Below are positions 11,943-19,856 of a stretch of 64,000 bases of DNA, piece by piece. This DNA is from an uncultured Croceitalea sp. GTDB lineage: Bacteria > Bacteroidota > Bacteroidia > Flavobacteriales > Flavobacteriaceae. Where the stretch lies: positions 1 to 64,000 of the forward strand of contig CANLWK010000010.1 of assembly GCA_947494805.1 (NCBI GenBank), written 5' to 3'. The first letter of the stretch is position 1. Every line of letters starts with the position of its first letter. The notes below the pieces were generated by a model that saw only the letters and a list, made by a program, of their open reading frames with translations, did not search any database and was not told the origin of the DNA. A program made the position numbers and the translations under genes.

Positions 11943-11966
11943 ACCATAGTATCTATGTACAAGCTA

Positions 11967-12347
11967 TTACTTAAGCTCAACTTCTGCTCCTGCTTCTTCC
12001 AAAGATTTTTTGATACCTTCTGCTTCGTCCTTAGAAACAGCTTCTTTAACAGCTTTTGGTGCGCTGTCAACAATCTCTTTGGCATCTTTCAAGCCAAGAC
12101 CTGTCAATTCTTTTACCAATTTAACCACTGCCAATTTAGAACCACCAGCTGCTGTCAAGATTACGTCAAATTCTGACTTTTCTTCAGCGGCTTCTTCACC
12201 ACCAGCAGCACCGCCACCAGCAGCAACTGCTACAGCTGCAGCTGCAGGCTCGATACCATACTCTTCTTTTAAAATATCAGCCAATTCGTTTACCTCTTTT
12301 ACGGTAAGGTTGACCAACTGTTCTGCAAAATCTTTTAAATCTGCCAT
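11967..12347 (-). CDS. rplL: 50S ribosomal protein bL12 (L7/L12)
   Basis: The 126-residue stalk protein recruits translational GTPases to the ribosome. The N-terminal dimerisation helix ([17 protein letters not shown]) is followed by a flexible Ala/Gly hinge ([17 protein letters not shown], near residues 35-52) and the globular C-terminal domain with [18 protein letters not shown], the GTPase-factor binding helix. Length and domain order are standard. It follows rplJ by 54 bases, the usual L10-L12 pairing. Confidence 0.98.
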   Translation of the reverse strand: MADLKDFAEQLVNLTVKEVNELADILKEEYGIEPAAAAVAVAAGGGAAGGEEAAEEKSEFDVILTAAGGSKLAVVKLVKELTGLGLKDAKEIVDSAPKAVKEAVSKDEAEGIKKSLEEAGAEVELK

Positions 12348-12401
12348 TTTTCTATCGTTTAAATAAAATTTTTAAAATATAATTGTTTTAGTGCGTGCGT
12401 T

Positions 12402-12917
12402 TTATCGTTCAGATAATGTCTTAAGGATACCGGCCAATTTACCGCCACCTGACTTAAGACCAGAAATAACATTCTTGGCCGGTGATTGTAATAATCCGAT
12501 GATATCTCCGATAACTTCTTCTTTAGACTTGATATTGACCAAAGCCTCAAGATTCTCATCACCGATATATACGGCCTCTTCAATAAAGGCTCCTTTTAAT
12601 AAGGGCTTATCTGATTTTTTTCTGAAGTTCTTGATAAGTTTTGCAGGAGCGTTACCCGTTTCAGAAAGCATTAAAGATGTATTACCTTTCAATACCTCAG
12701 GAAGTTCTCCAAACTCCTTATCAGAAGCTTCCATTGCTTTCGCTAGCAATGTGTTTTTGACAACTGCAAGTTTAATATTTGCCTTGAAACATGCCCTTCT
12801 TAAATTTGAAGTGGTCAATGCATCCAACCCAGAGATATCTGCAAGATAAATATTAGGGTTATCGGCCAACTGTGCAGTCAAATCTTCAATTACGGTTGCT
12901 TTTTCTTCTCTTGTCAT
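12402..12917 (-). CDS. rplJ: 50S ribosomal protein uL10
   Basis: The 171-residue protein is the stalk base that binds 23S rRNA and carries L7/L12 dimers on its C-terminal helix. The N-terminal MTREEKATVIEDLTAQ and the rRNA-binding stretch VVKNTLLAKAMEAS are typical. It lies between rplA (26 bases upstream) and rplL. Repression of its own mRNA by the L10-L12 complex is known in other bacteria; I did not identify the RNA target here. Confidence 0.97.
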   Translation of the reverse strand: MTREEKATVIEDLTAQLADNPNIYLADISGLDALTTSNLRRACFKANIKLAVVKNTLLAKAMEASDKEFGELPEVLKGNTSLMLSETGNAPAKLIKNFRKKSDKPLLKGAFIEEAVYIGDENLEALVNIKSKEEVIGDIIGLLQSPAKNVISGLKSGGGKLAGILKTLSER

Positions 12918-12943
12918 TGTTATAATTTTAGACTACTCAGTAA

Positions 12944-13633
12944 TTAAACTGCCTTAGGATCTAATTGAATACTAGGACTCATTGTGCTTGACATGTAAAC
13001 ACTTTTCATGTAAACACCTTTAGCAGCAGCCGGTTTCAACTTATTTAAAGTCTCAAGGAGCTCTTTAGCATTTCCTGCGATTTTATCCGCAGAGAATGAA
13101 GATTTACCAATTGCAGCATGCACGATTCCCGTTTTGTCAACTTTGAAATCAATTTTACCAGCTTTTACATCAGAGACCGCTTTCGCAACATCCATAGTAA
13201 CTGTGCCGGTCTTTGGATTTGGCATTAAACCTCTAGGTCCTAAAATTCTACCCAGTGGGCCTAACTTACCCATTACACTTGGCATTGTGATGATAACATC
13301 AACATCTGTCCAACCGCCTTTAATTTTATCCAAATACTCATCCAATCCAACGAAATCAGCTCCAGCCTCTTTAGCCTCAGCTTCTTTGTCGGGTGTCACC
13401 AATGCTAAAACCTTAACATCTTTACCGGTACCGTGCGGTAATGTAACCACACCACGTACCATTTGATTTGCTTTTCTAGGATCTACGCCCAAACGAACAG
13501 CCAAATCAATTGATGCATCAAATTTTACATTGGTTATTTCTTTTACCAAAGCAGAAGCCTCGTCAACAGAATACAATTTGTTTCTATCAATTTTAGCTTG
13601 CGCTTCTTTTTGCTTTTTAGTCAATTTTGCCAT
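12944..13633 (-). CDS. rplA: 50S ribosomal protein uL1
   Basis: The 229-residue protein forms the L1 stalk that handles E-site tRNA. The N-terminus is strongly basic ([20 protein letters not shown]), and the diagnostic segment [20 protein letters not shown] sits in the middle domain. Length is standard. The gene follows rplK by 20 bases, reproducing the classical rplK-rplA pair. No anomaly was noticed. Confidence 0.98.
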   Translation of the reverse strand: MAKLTKKQKEAQAKIDRNKLYSVDEASALVKEITNVKFDASIDLAVRLGVDPRKANQMVRGVVTLPHGTGKDVKVLALVTPDKEAEAKEAGADFVGLDEYLDKIKGGWTDVDVIITMPSVMGKLGPLGRILGPRGLMPNPKTGTVTMDVAKAVSDVKAGKIDFKVDKTGIVHAAIGKSSFSADKIAGNAKELLETLNKLKPAAAKGVYMKSVYMSSTMSPSIQLDPKAV

Positions 13634-13653
13634 TTGAAATTGCTTTTAGATTC

Positions 13654-14091
13654 TTAAAAAGGTCTTTTTCCGGCAACCTTTAACCCCATTGATCTAGCAG
13701 TACCCGCAACCATACTCATTGCCGACTCTACCGTAAAAGCATTCAAATCGACCATTTTGTCTTCAGCGATCTGCTTTACTTGATCCCAGGTTACAGAACC
13801 ATTCTTAACTCTGTTAGGTTCGCCCGATCCTTTTTTAATCTTTGCTGCTTCCAACAATTGAACTGCCGCTGGTGGTGTTTTTACAACAAACTCGAAAGAT
13901 TTGTCTTTGTAAACCGTGATAACAACAGGCAAAACCTTGCCCTGTTTGTCCTGTGTACGCGCATTAAATTGCTTACAGAACTCCATGATGTTAACGCCGG
14001 CAGCACCTAAGGCGGGTCCAACCGGTGGCGACGGATTCGCAGCACCTCCCCTAACTTGTAATTTAACTACCTTATCTACTTCTTTTGCCAT
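13654..14091 (-). CDS. rplK: 50S ribosomal protein uL11
   Basis: The 145-residue protein is part of the GTPase-associated centre. The N-terminal proline-rich linker ([20 protein letters not shown]) and the C-terminal RNA-binding motif ending [10 protein letters not shown] are conserved. It is the first ribosomal protein gene after nusG, separated by a 139-base spacer in which I see no gene or strong hairpin. Confidence 0.98.
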   Translation of the reverse strand: MAKEVDKVVKLQVRGGAANPSPPVGPALGAAGVNIMEFCKQFNARTQDKQGKVLPVVITVYKDKSFEFVVKTPPAAVQLLEAAKIKKGSGEPNRVKNGSVTWDQVKQIAEDKMVDLNAFTVESAMSMVAGTARSMGLKVAGKRPF

Positions 14092-14230
14092 TGTTTTTAA
14101 TTAATGTGAAAGTGTGTTAATTGGAAGCAACACAATTTCTATATATGTAACAGCTCTATTATTAAAGCTATGAAACTTCAGATATCAGATTTGAGAAAAT
14201 AAAAATCTAATACTTCAACCCATCACTACT

Positions 14231-14782
14231 TTAAACTTTTTCTACTTGCATATAGCTCAATTCCAATGGTGTTTTTCTTCCGAAAATTTTCACCATGACC
14301 TCAAGCTTACGCTTTTCTTCGTTGATTTTTTCAACAGTTCCATTAAAACCATTGAAAGGACCATCAATAACCTTTACCGTTTCACCTAAGACGAAAGGTA
14401 TTGCGACATTATCTGTATTCACAGCCAATTCGTCTACCTTACCCAACATTCTATTCACCTCAGACTTACGCAACGGTACGGGATCCCCACCTTTAGTTTC
14501 ACCTAAAAAACCAATCACGTTGGTAATGGAGCGAATAATATGCACCATTTCACCACCCAAGTTGGCCTTTATCATGATATAGCCAGGAAAATATGTCCGT
14601 TCCTTATTGATTTTTTTACCATTTCGGATTTGAACCACTTTTTCAGTTGGCACAAGAACATCTTCAAGGTAATCTCCAAAACCGTGTCTTTCAACCTCAC
14701 TTTCGATATAGCCTTTAATCTTGTTTTCTTGACCACTTACGGCCCGAACAACATACCATTTTTTCTCTAACACTTCAGACAT
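14231..14782 (-). CDS. nusG: Transcription termination/antitermination factor NusG
   Basis: The 183-residue protein has the NGN domain (WYVVRAVSGQENKIKGYIE at the N-terminus, then RTYFPGYIMIKANL) that binds the beta' clamp, and a C-terminal KOW domain (GETVKVIDGPFNGFNGTVEK) that contacts ribosomal protein S10 or Rho. It begins 4 bases after secE, the universal secE-nusG arrangement. Length is typical, without the extra domain found in some paralogs, so this is the housekeeping NusG. Confidence 0.98.
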   Translation of the reverse strand: MSEVLEKKWYVVRAVSGQENKIKGYIESEVERHGFGDYLEDVLVPTEKVVQIRNGKKINKERTYFPGYIMIKANLGGEMVHIIRSITNVIGFLGETKGGDPVPLRKSEVNRMLGKVDELAVNTDNVAIPFVLGETVKVIDGPFNGFNGTVEKINEEKRKLEVMVKIFGRKTPLELSYMQVEKV

Positions 14783-14786
14783 CAGC

Positions 14787-14975
14787 TTATCCTATTAACT
14801 TATTAAAATACAACTGAATCAACTTACTGAAGACAGTATCCACACCCCATGTTGCCAAAGCGAATAAAATTGAGAATACAGCAACAATAACCATCAGGTT
14901 TGATGCTTGCTCCCTGTTCAACCAGGTAACATTATTTTTTAATTCCTCCCAAGATTCTTTAACATAAGTCAACAT
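14787..14975 (-). CDS. secE: Preprotein translocase subunit SecE
   Basis: The 62-residue single-span membrane subunit clamps SecY in the translocon. The start is the ATG at 14975 (MLTYVKESWEELKNNVTW). The frame stays open upstream, but that extension is tRNA-Trp sequence and must be excluded. The conserved amphipathic helix (ESWEELKNNVTWLNREQ) precedes one transmembrane helix (LMVIVAVFSILFALATWGVD). It sits between tRNA-Trp and nusG, as in many bacteria. Confidence 0.95.
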   Translation of the reverse strand: MLTYVKESWEELKNNVTWLNREQASNLMVIVAVFSILFALATWGVDTVFSKLIQLYFNKLIG

Positions 14976-14994
14976 AGAACTAATTTTTTCTTTG

Positions 14995-15067
14995 CACGGG
15001 CGGAGAGGCTCGAACTCCCGACACCTGGTTTTGGAGACCAGTGCTCTACCAACTGAGCTACGCCCGT
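14995..15067 (-). tRNA. tRNA-Trp (CCA anticodon)
   Basis: The 73-nt gene folds as a standard cloverleaf with acceptor ACGGGCG/CGCCCGT, discriminator G, D-arm TAGCTCAGTTGGTAGAGC, anticodon stem CTGGT/ACCAG with loop CTCCAAA, and T-arm GTTCGAGCC. CCA is not encoded. It lies between tuf and secE. Confidence 0.97.
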
Positions 15068-15186
15068 ATTTTGGAGTTTTCACATCTCATTATAAATGAA
15101 ATGAGTTACACCCGTTATAATTTACACCGAAAGGTATCCGTCATAGACAGACACCTCTTGGCATAAACTATGATTATATAAAATGA

Positions 15187-16374
15187 TTAATCTAAAATCT
15201 CAGTAACCTGACCAGCACCTACTGTTCTACCACCTTCACGGATAGCGAAACGCAGACCAACACTTAGTGCGATTGGCTGAATCAAATCTACATTGATCGT
15301 CAAGTTATCACCTGGCATTACCATTTCAACTCCGTCAGGCAAACCGATGTTACCTGTAACGTCAGTAGTTCTTACGTAGAACTGTGGACGATAATTGTTA
15401 TGGAATGGTGTGTGACGACCACCTTCTTCTTTTTTCAAGATATAAACCTCAGCTTTGAACTTAGCGTGCGGCTTTACAGAGCCAGGCTTACAAATAACCA
15501 TACCTCTTTTGATATCGCTTTTTTCAATACCTCTCAAAAGGATACCTACGTTATCACCAGCTTCTCCTCTATCCAAAATCTTACGGAACATCTCAACACC
15601 AGTAATGGTAGAAGCCAATTTCTCGGCACCCATACCAATGATATCAACAGCATCACCTGTATTGGCAACACCTGTTTCAATACGACCTGTAGCAACAGTA
15701 CCACGACCAGTAATCGTGAATACATCTTCAACAGGCATCAAGAAATCCTTATCAACGTCTCTTTTTGGAAGTTCAATCCACTCATCAACAGCAGTCATCA
15801 ATTCCATTACGGTATCAACCCATTTCTGCTCACCGTTCAATGCACCAAGTGCAGAACCAGAGATTACAGGTCCGTTGTCACCGTCATATTCGTAGAAAGA
15901 AAGCAATTCTCTGACTTCCATTTCAACAAGCTCTAAAAGCTCTTCATCGTCAACCATGTCAACTTTGTTCAAGAAAACAACAATTCTTGGAATACCGACC
16001 TGACGCCCTAAAAGGATATGTTCACGAGTCTGTGGCATAGGACCATCAGTAGCGGCAACAACCAAAATAGCACCGTCCATTTGAGCAGCACCAGTTACCA
16101 TGTTCTTTACGTAATCCGCGTGACCAGGACAGTCAACGTGCGCATAGTGACGGTTTGCTGTTTGGTACTCAACGTGCGACGTATTAATAGTAATACCTCT
16201 CTCTTTTTCTTCAGGAGCATTGTCAATAGAGTCAAAGCTTCTCAACTCAGACAAACCTGCGTTAGCCAATACTGTAGTAATAGCAGCAGTCAATGTAGTT
16301 TTACCGTGATCCACGTGTCCAATGGTACCAATATTTAAGTGCGGTTTGGAACGATCGAAAGTTTCCTTTGCCAT
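15187..16374 (-). CDS. tuf: Elongation factor Tu
   Basis: The 395-residue GTPase delivers aminoacyl-tRNA to the ribosome. G1 is GHVDHGKTT at residues 19-27, G3 is [20 protein letters not shown] near residue 81, and G4 is NKVDM near residue 136; the C-terminus is [14 protein letters not shown]. It is embedded between tRNA-Thr(GGT) and tRNA-Trp, so tRNA processing must release its mRNA, as in the tRNA-tufB operon of enterobacteria. I saw no second tuf copy in the window. Confidence 0.99.
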   Translation of the reverse strand: MAKETFDRSKPHLNIGTIGHVDHGKTTLTAAITTVLANAGLSELRSFDSIDNAPEEKERGITINTSHVEYQTANRHYAHVDCPGHADYVKNMVTGAAQMDGAILVVAATDGPMPQTREHILLGRQVGIPRIVVFLNKVDMVDDEELLELVEMEVRELLSFYEYDGDNGPVISGSALGALNGEQKWVDTVMELMTAVDEWIELPKRDVDKDFLMPVEDVFTITGRGTVATGRIETGVANTGDAVDIIGMGAEKLASTITGVEMFRKILDRGEAGDNVGILLRGIEKSDIKRGMVICKPGSVKPHAKFKAEVYILKKEEGGRHTPFHNNYRPQFYVRTTDVTGNIGLPDGVEMVMPGDNLTINVDLIQPIALSVGLRFAIREGGRTVGAGQVTEILD

Positions 16375-16421
16375 TTTAAATGATTTTAATCTTAGTTTAT
16401 ATTAGTGTACAAATCGTTTTG

Positions 16422-16493
16422 AGCCAATGACGGGAATTGAACCCGTGACCTCTTCCTTACCAAGGAAACGCTCTACCCCTGAGCTACACCGGC
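16422..16493 (-). tRNA. tRNA-Thr (GGT anticodon)
   Basis: The 72-nt gene has acceptor GCCGGTG/CATTGGC with two G-T pairs, anticodon stem TTTCC/GGAAG around loop TTGGTAA, and T-arm GGGTTCAATTCCC. It is immediately upstream of tuf. Confidence 0.96.
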
Positions 16494-16546
16494 GTAAAGT
16501 GTTGAATCCACAACCTTATTAATAGACACCCATTATAAAGCAATAG

Positions 16547-16566
16547 ATTCCTGCCTTCGCAGGAAT
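16547..16566. repeat. REP-like palindrome between two tRNA genes
   Basis: ATTCCTGC-CTTC-GCAGGAAT forms a perfect 8-bp hairpin and continues into ATGAC. The motif resembles the dispersed ATTCCTGCGAAGGCAGGAAT palindromes found in many bacterial genomes. Only one copy was noticed in this window. Confidence 0.5.
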
Positions 16567-16585
16567 GACATAACTGTCAATTTTG

Positions 16586-16658
16586 AGCGGGAGACCGGGT
16601 TCGAACCGGCGACATTCAGCTTGGAAGGCTGACGCTCTACCAACTGAGCTACTCCCGC
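16586..16658 (-). tRNA. tRNA-Gly (TCC anticodon)
   Basis: The 73-nt gene has acceptor GCGGGAG/CTCCCGC with discriminator T, anticodon stem TCAGC/GCTGA around loop CTTCCAA, and T-arm CCGGTTCGAACCCGG. Confidence 0.97.
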
Positions 16659-16756
16659 AATCTTTAAAAAAAAACAATATTTCAATCTAAATTTCTAAAG
16701 ACTTCAAAACTTAACGTCTTGAAGTCAAGAAATTGAACTTACTCTTTTTTGTCTTG

Positions 16757-16838
<82 letters not shown>

Positions 16839-16861
16839 TTCCTTTATTTTCAATGCTTTGG

Positions 16862-16935
16862 AGCCGATGGAGGGACTCGAACCCACGACCTGCTGATTAC
16901 AAATCAGCTGCTCTAGCCAGCTGAGCTACATCGGC
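16862..16935 (-). tRNA. tRNA-Thr (TGT anticodon)
   Basis: The 74-nt gene has acceptor GCCGATG/CATCGGC, anticodon stem GCTGA/TCAGC around loop TTTGTAA, and T-arm GTGGGTTCGAGTCCC. It is the first gene of the tRNA-tuf-rpl-rpo block. Confidence 0.97.
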
Positions 16936-16955
16936 TTTTTGGTGCATTTTAACAC

Positions 16956-16984
16956 AAAAAAAAGTCCGCTATTTCTAACGGACT
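16956..16984 (-). terminator. hpf terminator, overlapping the tRNA operon promoter region
   Basis: On the minus strand AGTCCG ... CGGACT (16984-16979 and 16968-16963), with TTA/TAG pairs extending inward, is followed by a run of eight T. It lies 53 bases after the hpf stop and just upstream of the first tRNA. Confidence 0.75.
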
Positions 16985-16985
16985 G

Positions 16986-17015
16986 CAAATGTATATATTT
17001 ATTTTTTTAATCAAA
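16986..17015 (-). promoter_or_regulatory. Probable promoter of the tRNA-tuf-rpl-rpo block
   Basis: On the minus strand TTTG (17015-17012) is separated by 18 bases from TACATTTG (16993-16986), matching the Bacteroidota -33/-7 consensus. Start of transcription is expected at about 16979-16983, that is, inside the 5' arm of the hpf terminator. Confidence 0.6.
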
Positions 17016-17036
17016 ACAAATTGTGAAAAATTTTAG

Positions 17037-17339
17037 CTAGGCATGAGCCCTCATTTTCTCTTTCTTTTTCACCAATTGCCGCTCTAAAGAATTACAGGCC
17101 GAATCAACGGCCTCTTCAAAAGATTTGCATTGTTTTTTAACTATGAACTGATCACGAGGTATATGCACTTTAATCTCAACAATCTTGTTCTCTTTCTCAC
17201 TGGTGTTTTCAACCTTAAGATACACATCAGCACTGATGACTTTATCGTAAAACGTTTCAAGCTTATCCATTCGGCTTTGAACGAAATCAATCAGTTTTCC
17301 ATCGGCAACAAAATTTACAGATTGCGCATTTACCTTCAT
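17037..17339 (-). CDS. hpf: Ribosome hibernation-promoting factor, HPF/RaiA family
   Basis: The 100-residue protein is a short-form HPF/YfiA domain, which binds the decoding centre of 30S subunits and silences ribosomes in stationary phase. It shows the beta-alpha-beta-beta-beta-alpha pattern: MKVNAQSVNFVADGKLIDFV, the helix SRMDKLETFYDK, strands with KIVEIKVHIPRDQFIVKKQC, and the final helix SFEEAVDSACNSLERQLVKKKEK. It lacks the C-terminal dimerisation domain of long HPF. It is 53 bases downstream of xerC; a GTTCGC-GCGAAC hairpin (17356-17371) occupies the spacer and may shape its 5' leader. Confidence 0.93.
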   Translation of the reverse strand: MKVNAQSVNFVADGKLIDFVQSRMDKLETFYDKVISADVYLKVENTSEKENKIVEIKVHIPRDQFIVKKQCKSFEEAVDSACNSLERQLVKKKEKMRAHA

Positions 17340-17392
17340 ATACTAAGTTTTTAGGGTTCGCAGGGGCGAACAGGTTAAACAATACAAAGAAT

Positions 17393-18283
17393 TTACTCTT
17401 TGTTTCTTGGGTGGGTAGTTTGATATACTTTTTTTAGCTCAGCAATACTACTATGGGTATACACTTGTGTAGATGCCAAACTTGAATGACCCAATAACTC
17501 TTTCACAGCATTTAAGTCAGCTCCTTTGTTCAGTAAGTGCGTCGCAAACGTATGTCTTAGTATATGCGGGCTCTTTTTGACCTTAGGAGACACCAAACTA
17601 AGATACTTATTTATAACCCTGTAAACAAGGGTTTCGTATATTTTGTGACCAGATTTTGTTAAAAAAAAGTAATCTCTGGAAACAACTTTTGTAATCGAAG
17701 AACGATGTTCAAGATAACCTTTAATAAGTAAGTCCATTTTGGGCAACAGCGGGATTAGTCGTTCTTTGTTGCGCTTGCCCAATACTTTTATTGATTTTCG
17801 TGCATTATTGACATCAACAACTTTAAGATTGACCAGCTCGGTTCTTCGCATGCCCGTGCTGTAAAGCATTTCAATTATCAATTTATCACGAACACCTTCG
17901 AAATCTTCTGAAAACGGAATTTTGCTCAAAACCTTTTCCATTTCAATTTCTGAAAAGGGCACTTCTAATTTCTTATCCGTTTTTAAGGCTCGGTGCTTAG
18001 CCAATGGGCTTCTATCAATGACGCCAATCTTCTGTAAGAATTTGTAATACGCCTTTAATGATGCAATCTTTCTATTGACCGTACGATTTGAAATTTCTTT
18101 ATTCACCAATGTTACGATCCAGTTTCGAATTAATTGATAGTCTATAGTGTCAATATCAATTGGTTGGTCAAATGTTGTCAGAAAGGTTTTGAAGTCTTTA
18201 ATATCTGACCTGTAGGCATTAATAGTATGTAAAGAGTATTTTTTTTCTAAGGCTAAATAAGATAGAAACGCTTCAACTGACAT
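17393..18283 (-). CDS. xerC: Tyrosine recombinase XerC
   Basis: The 296-residue enzyme resolves chromosome dimers at dif with its XerD partner. The N-terminal SAM-like core-binding domain covers residues 1-85 (FLSYLALEKKYSLHTINAYR). The catalytic set is complete: R146 in TGMRRTEL, K170 in VLGKRNKER, H240 and R243 in HILRHTFATH, H266 in LLGHSS and nucleophile Y275 in TQVYTH. Size, lack of neighbouring integron or phage genes and the housekeeping context (rpsU, hpf) argue for the core Xer enzyme rather than a mobile integrase. Confidence 0.93.
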   Translation of the reverse strand: MSVEAFLSYLALEKKYSLHTINAYRSDIKDFKTFLTTFDQPIDIDTIDYQLIRNWIVTLVNKEISNRTVNRKIASLKAYYKFLQKIGVIDRSPLAKHRALKTDKKLEVPFSEIEMEKVLSKIPFSEDFEGVRDKLIIEMLYSTGMRRTELVNLKVVDVNNARKSIKVLGKRNKERLIPLLPKMDLLIKGYLEHRSSITKVVSRDYFFLTKSGHKIYETLVYRVINKYLSLVSPKVKKSPHILRHTFATHLLNKGADLNAVKELLGHSSLASTQVYTHSSIAELKKVYQTTHPRNKE

Positions 18284-18318
18284 AGGTTAAAGTTACGATT
18301 TTACATGCCATATAAAAC

Positions 18319-18349
18319 CAAAAAAATCCCACTCAATATGAGTGGGATT
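18319..18349 (-). terminator. rpsU terminator
   Basis: On the minus strand a perfect 11-bp stem AATCCCACTCA/TGAGTGGGATT (18349-18339 and 18335-18325), loop TAT, is followed by TTTTTT. It starts 25 bases after the rpsU stop, so rpsU is a monocistronic unit. Confidence 0.9.
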
Positions 18350-18373
18350 CAAATATTATAGAATCTGAAGACT

Positions 18374-18568
18374 TTAAACTTCTTCTTGATCTCTAAGACC
18401 TTGAATATACTGTGCCTTTTGAATCTCTGCTCTACGTTTTACAGAAGGCTTTGTAAACTGCTGACGTTTGCGTAATTGACGCATAGTGCCTGTTTTATCA
18501 AACTTTCGCTTAAAACGCTTTAAAGCCCTATCGATATTTTCTCCTTCTTTTACTGGTATAATTAACAT
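18374..18568 (-). CDS. rpsU: 30S ribosomal protein bS21
   Basis: The 64-residue basic protein MLIIPVKEGENIDRALKRFK... is bS21. In Bacteroidota ribosomes bS21, with bS6 and bS18, sequesters the 3' tail of 16S rRNA, which explains why most genes here lack Shine-Dalgarno sequences (established for Flavobacterium). The C-terminal extension (KAQYIQGLRDQEEV) is the part implicated in that interaction. The gene itself has an exceptional Shine-Dalgarno (AGGAGG), its own promoter and its own terminator, consistent with autoregulated translation. Confidence 0.95.
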   Translation of the reverse strand: MLIIPVKEGENIDRALKRFKRKFDKTGTMRQLRKRQQFTKPSVKRRAEIQKAQYIQGLRDQEEV

Positions 18569-18577
18569 TGGCTACAA

Positions 18578-18583
18578 CCTCCT
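18578..18583 (-). promoter_or_regulatory. Strong Shine-Dalgarno of rpsU
   Basis: The minus strand reads AGGAGG, then nine bases, then the rpsU ATG, in the context AGAGAGGAGGTTGTAGCC. A near-perfect anti-16S match is rare among start regions in this window. Because bS21 masks the anti-Shine-Dalgarno, ribosomes lacking bS21 should translate this mRNA best. Confidence 0.8.
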
Positions 18584-18617
18584 CTCTTTAAAATTATTTC
18601 CCGTTTGAAACGGGCTG

Positions 18618-18646
18618 CAAATATACAAATCAATTCTATCTACAAA
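18618..18646 (-). promoter_or_regulatory. rpsU promoter
   Basis: Minus strand TTTG (18646-18643), 17 bases, TATATTTG (18625-18618). The expected start (about 18611-18615) falls in the palindrome CCCGTTTGAAACGGG at 18600-18614, so the leader may begin with a short hairpin. Confidence 0.65.
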
Positions 18647-18676
18647 AGATTAATCGTAATATATTTTAAGAAAATA

Positions 18677-19846
18677 CTATTTGTTAGGTGGACGATATTC
18701 TTTTTTATCAATAACAATCTTCGCCACTATTTCTTTTAAAATCTCTGAAGTCCCACCACCAATAGGTCCTAACCTACTATCACGAAGCATTCTGGCCATA
18801 GGATAATCTTCAATGTAACCGTATCCTCCCAAAAATTGTAAACAGTTATAAATTACTTCGTCGGCTACCTTTGTCGACTTCAACTTTGATATCGTAGCTT
18901 CTTTCACTGCATATTCACCCTTATCAAGTTTGGCCACCACTGCATAATTGTATTGCCGACAAATTTCCACATCAGCGTACAGATCTACATAGCGATGACG
19001 TAAAGCTTGGTATTGGTCAATAGTCTTACCAAAAGCCTCGCGCTCTGACATATATTGCATTGCATACTCCAATGCATATTCAGCCCTCGCATGGGCGTTG
19101 ATGCCCATGACCAATCGTTCTAACGCAAAAGCTTCCATGATAAAGGTAAAGCCTTTGCCCTCTTCACCCATCAGGTTTTCTGCAGGTACCTTGACATTAT
19201 CAAAAGCCAATTCGGCGGTATCGGAAGCACGCCATCCCAATTTATTTAATTTGTTTGCTGAAACACCCTCACTGTGCCGATCAACGATAAAAAGACTAAT
19301 TCCCTTGTTACCAGCTTTAGGGTCAGTTTTTGCTGCCAAAATGATATAATCACCATAGACCCCATTGGTAATAAAGGTTTTTGAACCATTAACGATGTAA
19401 AAATCACCATCTCGCTCAGCAGTGGTTCTCATACCCGCCACATCACTGCCCCCAAAAGGCTCCGTAACGCCCAAACAACCTATTTTTTCTCCATGTACAC
19501 TGGGAACTAGATATGCACTCTTTTGGCTTTCATTGGCATTTTTGTTCAAATGCGTCATGGCGAGGTAGACATGTGCCCAAATAGCCGCGGCAAAACCACC
19601 AGAATTGATACGCTGAAGCTCTTCTAACAAGATTACAGTGTAAAAAAGGTCTAGCCCCAGACCATCATGCGCCTCAGCAGTGGCGAGACCAAAGTACCCC
19701 ATTTCGCCAAACTTCTTCCATATAAACCGGTCAATAGTCCCTGTTTCTTCCCACTTATCTATGTGGGGAACAACTTCTTTCTTCAAAAATTCTCTTAGGC
19801 TTTCCCTAAAAAGTTGATGTTCTTCAGTGAAGTACATACTGTTCAT
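18677..19846 (-). CDS. Acyl-CoA dehydrogenase
   Basis: The 389-residue flavoenzyme oxidises an acyl-CoA to its trans-2-enoyl-CoA in fatty-acid or amino-acid breakdown. The all-alpha N-domain (FTEEHQLFRESLREFLKKEV), the FAD/substrate middle domain (CLGVTEPFGGSDVAGMRT and GSKTFITNGVYGDYII) and the C-domain are complete. The end carries QFLGGYGYIEDYPMARMLRD, where the Glu of YIED is at the usual catalytic-base position, and GPIGGGTSEI. Chain-length specificity cannot be read. It follows the helix-hairpin-helix gene by only 10 bases, but a TATATTTG box just upstream suggests it may also have its own promoter. Confidence 0.92.
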   Translation of the reverse strand: MNSMYFTEEHQLFRESLREFLKKEVVPHIDKWEETGTIDRFIWKKFGEMGYFGLATAEAHDGLGLDLFYTVILLEELQRINSGGFAAAIWAHVYLAMTHLNKNANESQKSAYLVPSVHGEKIGCLGVTEPFGGSDVAGMRTTAERDGDFYIVNGSKTFITNGVYGDYIILAAKTDPKAGNKGISLFIVDRHSEGVSANKLNKLGWRASDTAELAFDNVKVPAENLMGEEGKGFTFIMEAFALERLVMGINAHARAEYALEYAMQYMSEREAFGKTIDQYQALRHRYVDLYADVEICRQYNYAVVAKLDKGEYAVKEATISKLKSTKVADEVIYNCLQFLGGYGYIEDYPMARMLRDSRLGPIGGGTSEILKEIVAKIVIDKKEYRPPNK

Positions 19847-19856
19847 GCGTGCTAGT

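Noticed and set aside
14976-15083. N-terminal extension of secE to 98 residues
   Set aside because: The extra codons read through tRNA-Trp; the conserved SecE start is the ATG at 14975.
15400-15936. 178-codon plus-strand frame opposite tuf
   Set aside because: It is antisense to a highly conserved gene, and its Thr/Asn/Ser-rich composition reflects the tuf codons.
17393-18283. Tyrosine recombinase as an integrase of a mobile island
   Set aside because: Size, complete XerC motif set and core-gene neighbours fit the housekeeping XerC; no attachment sites or cargo seen.
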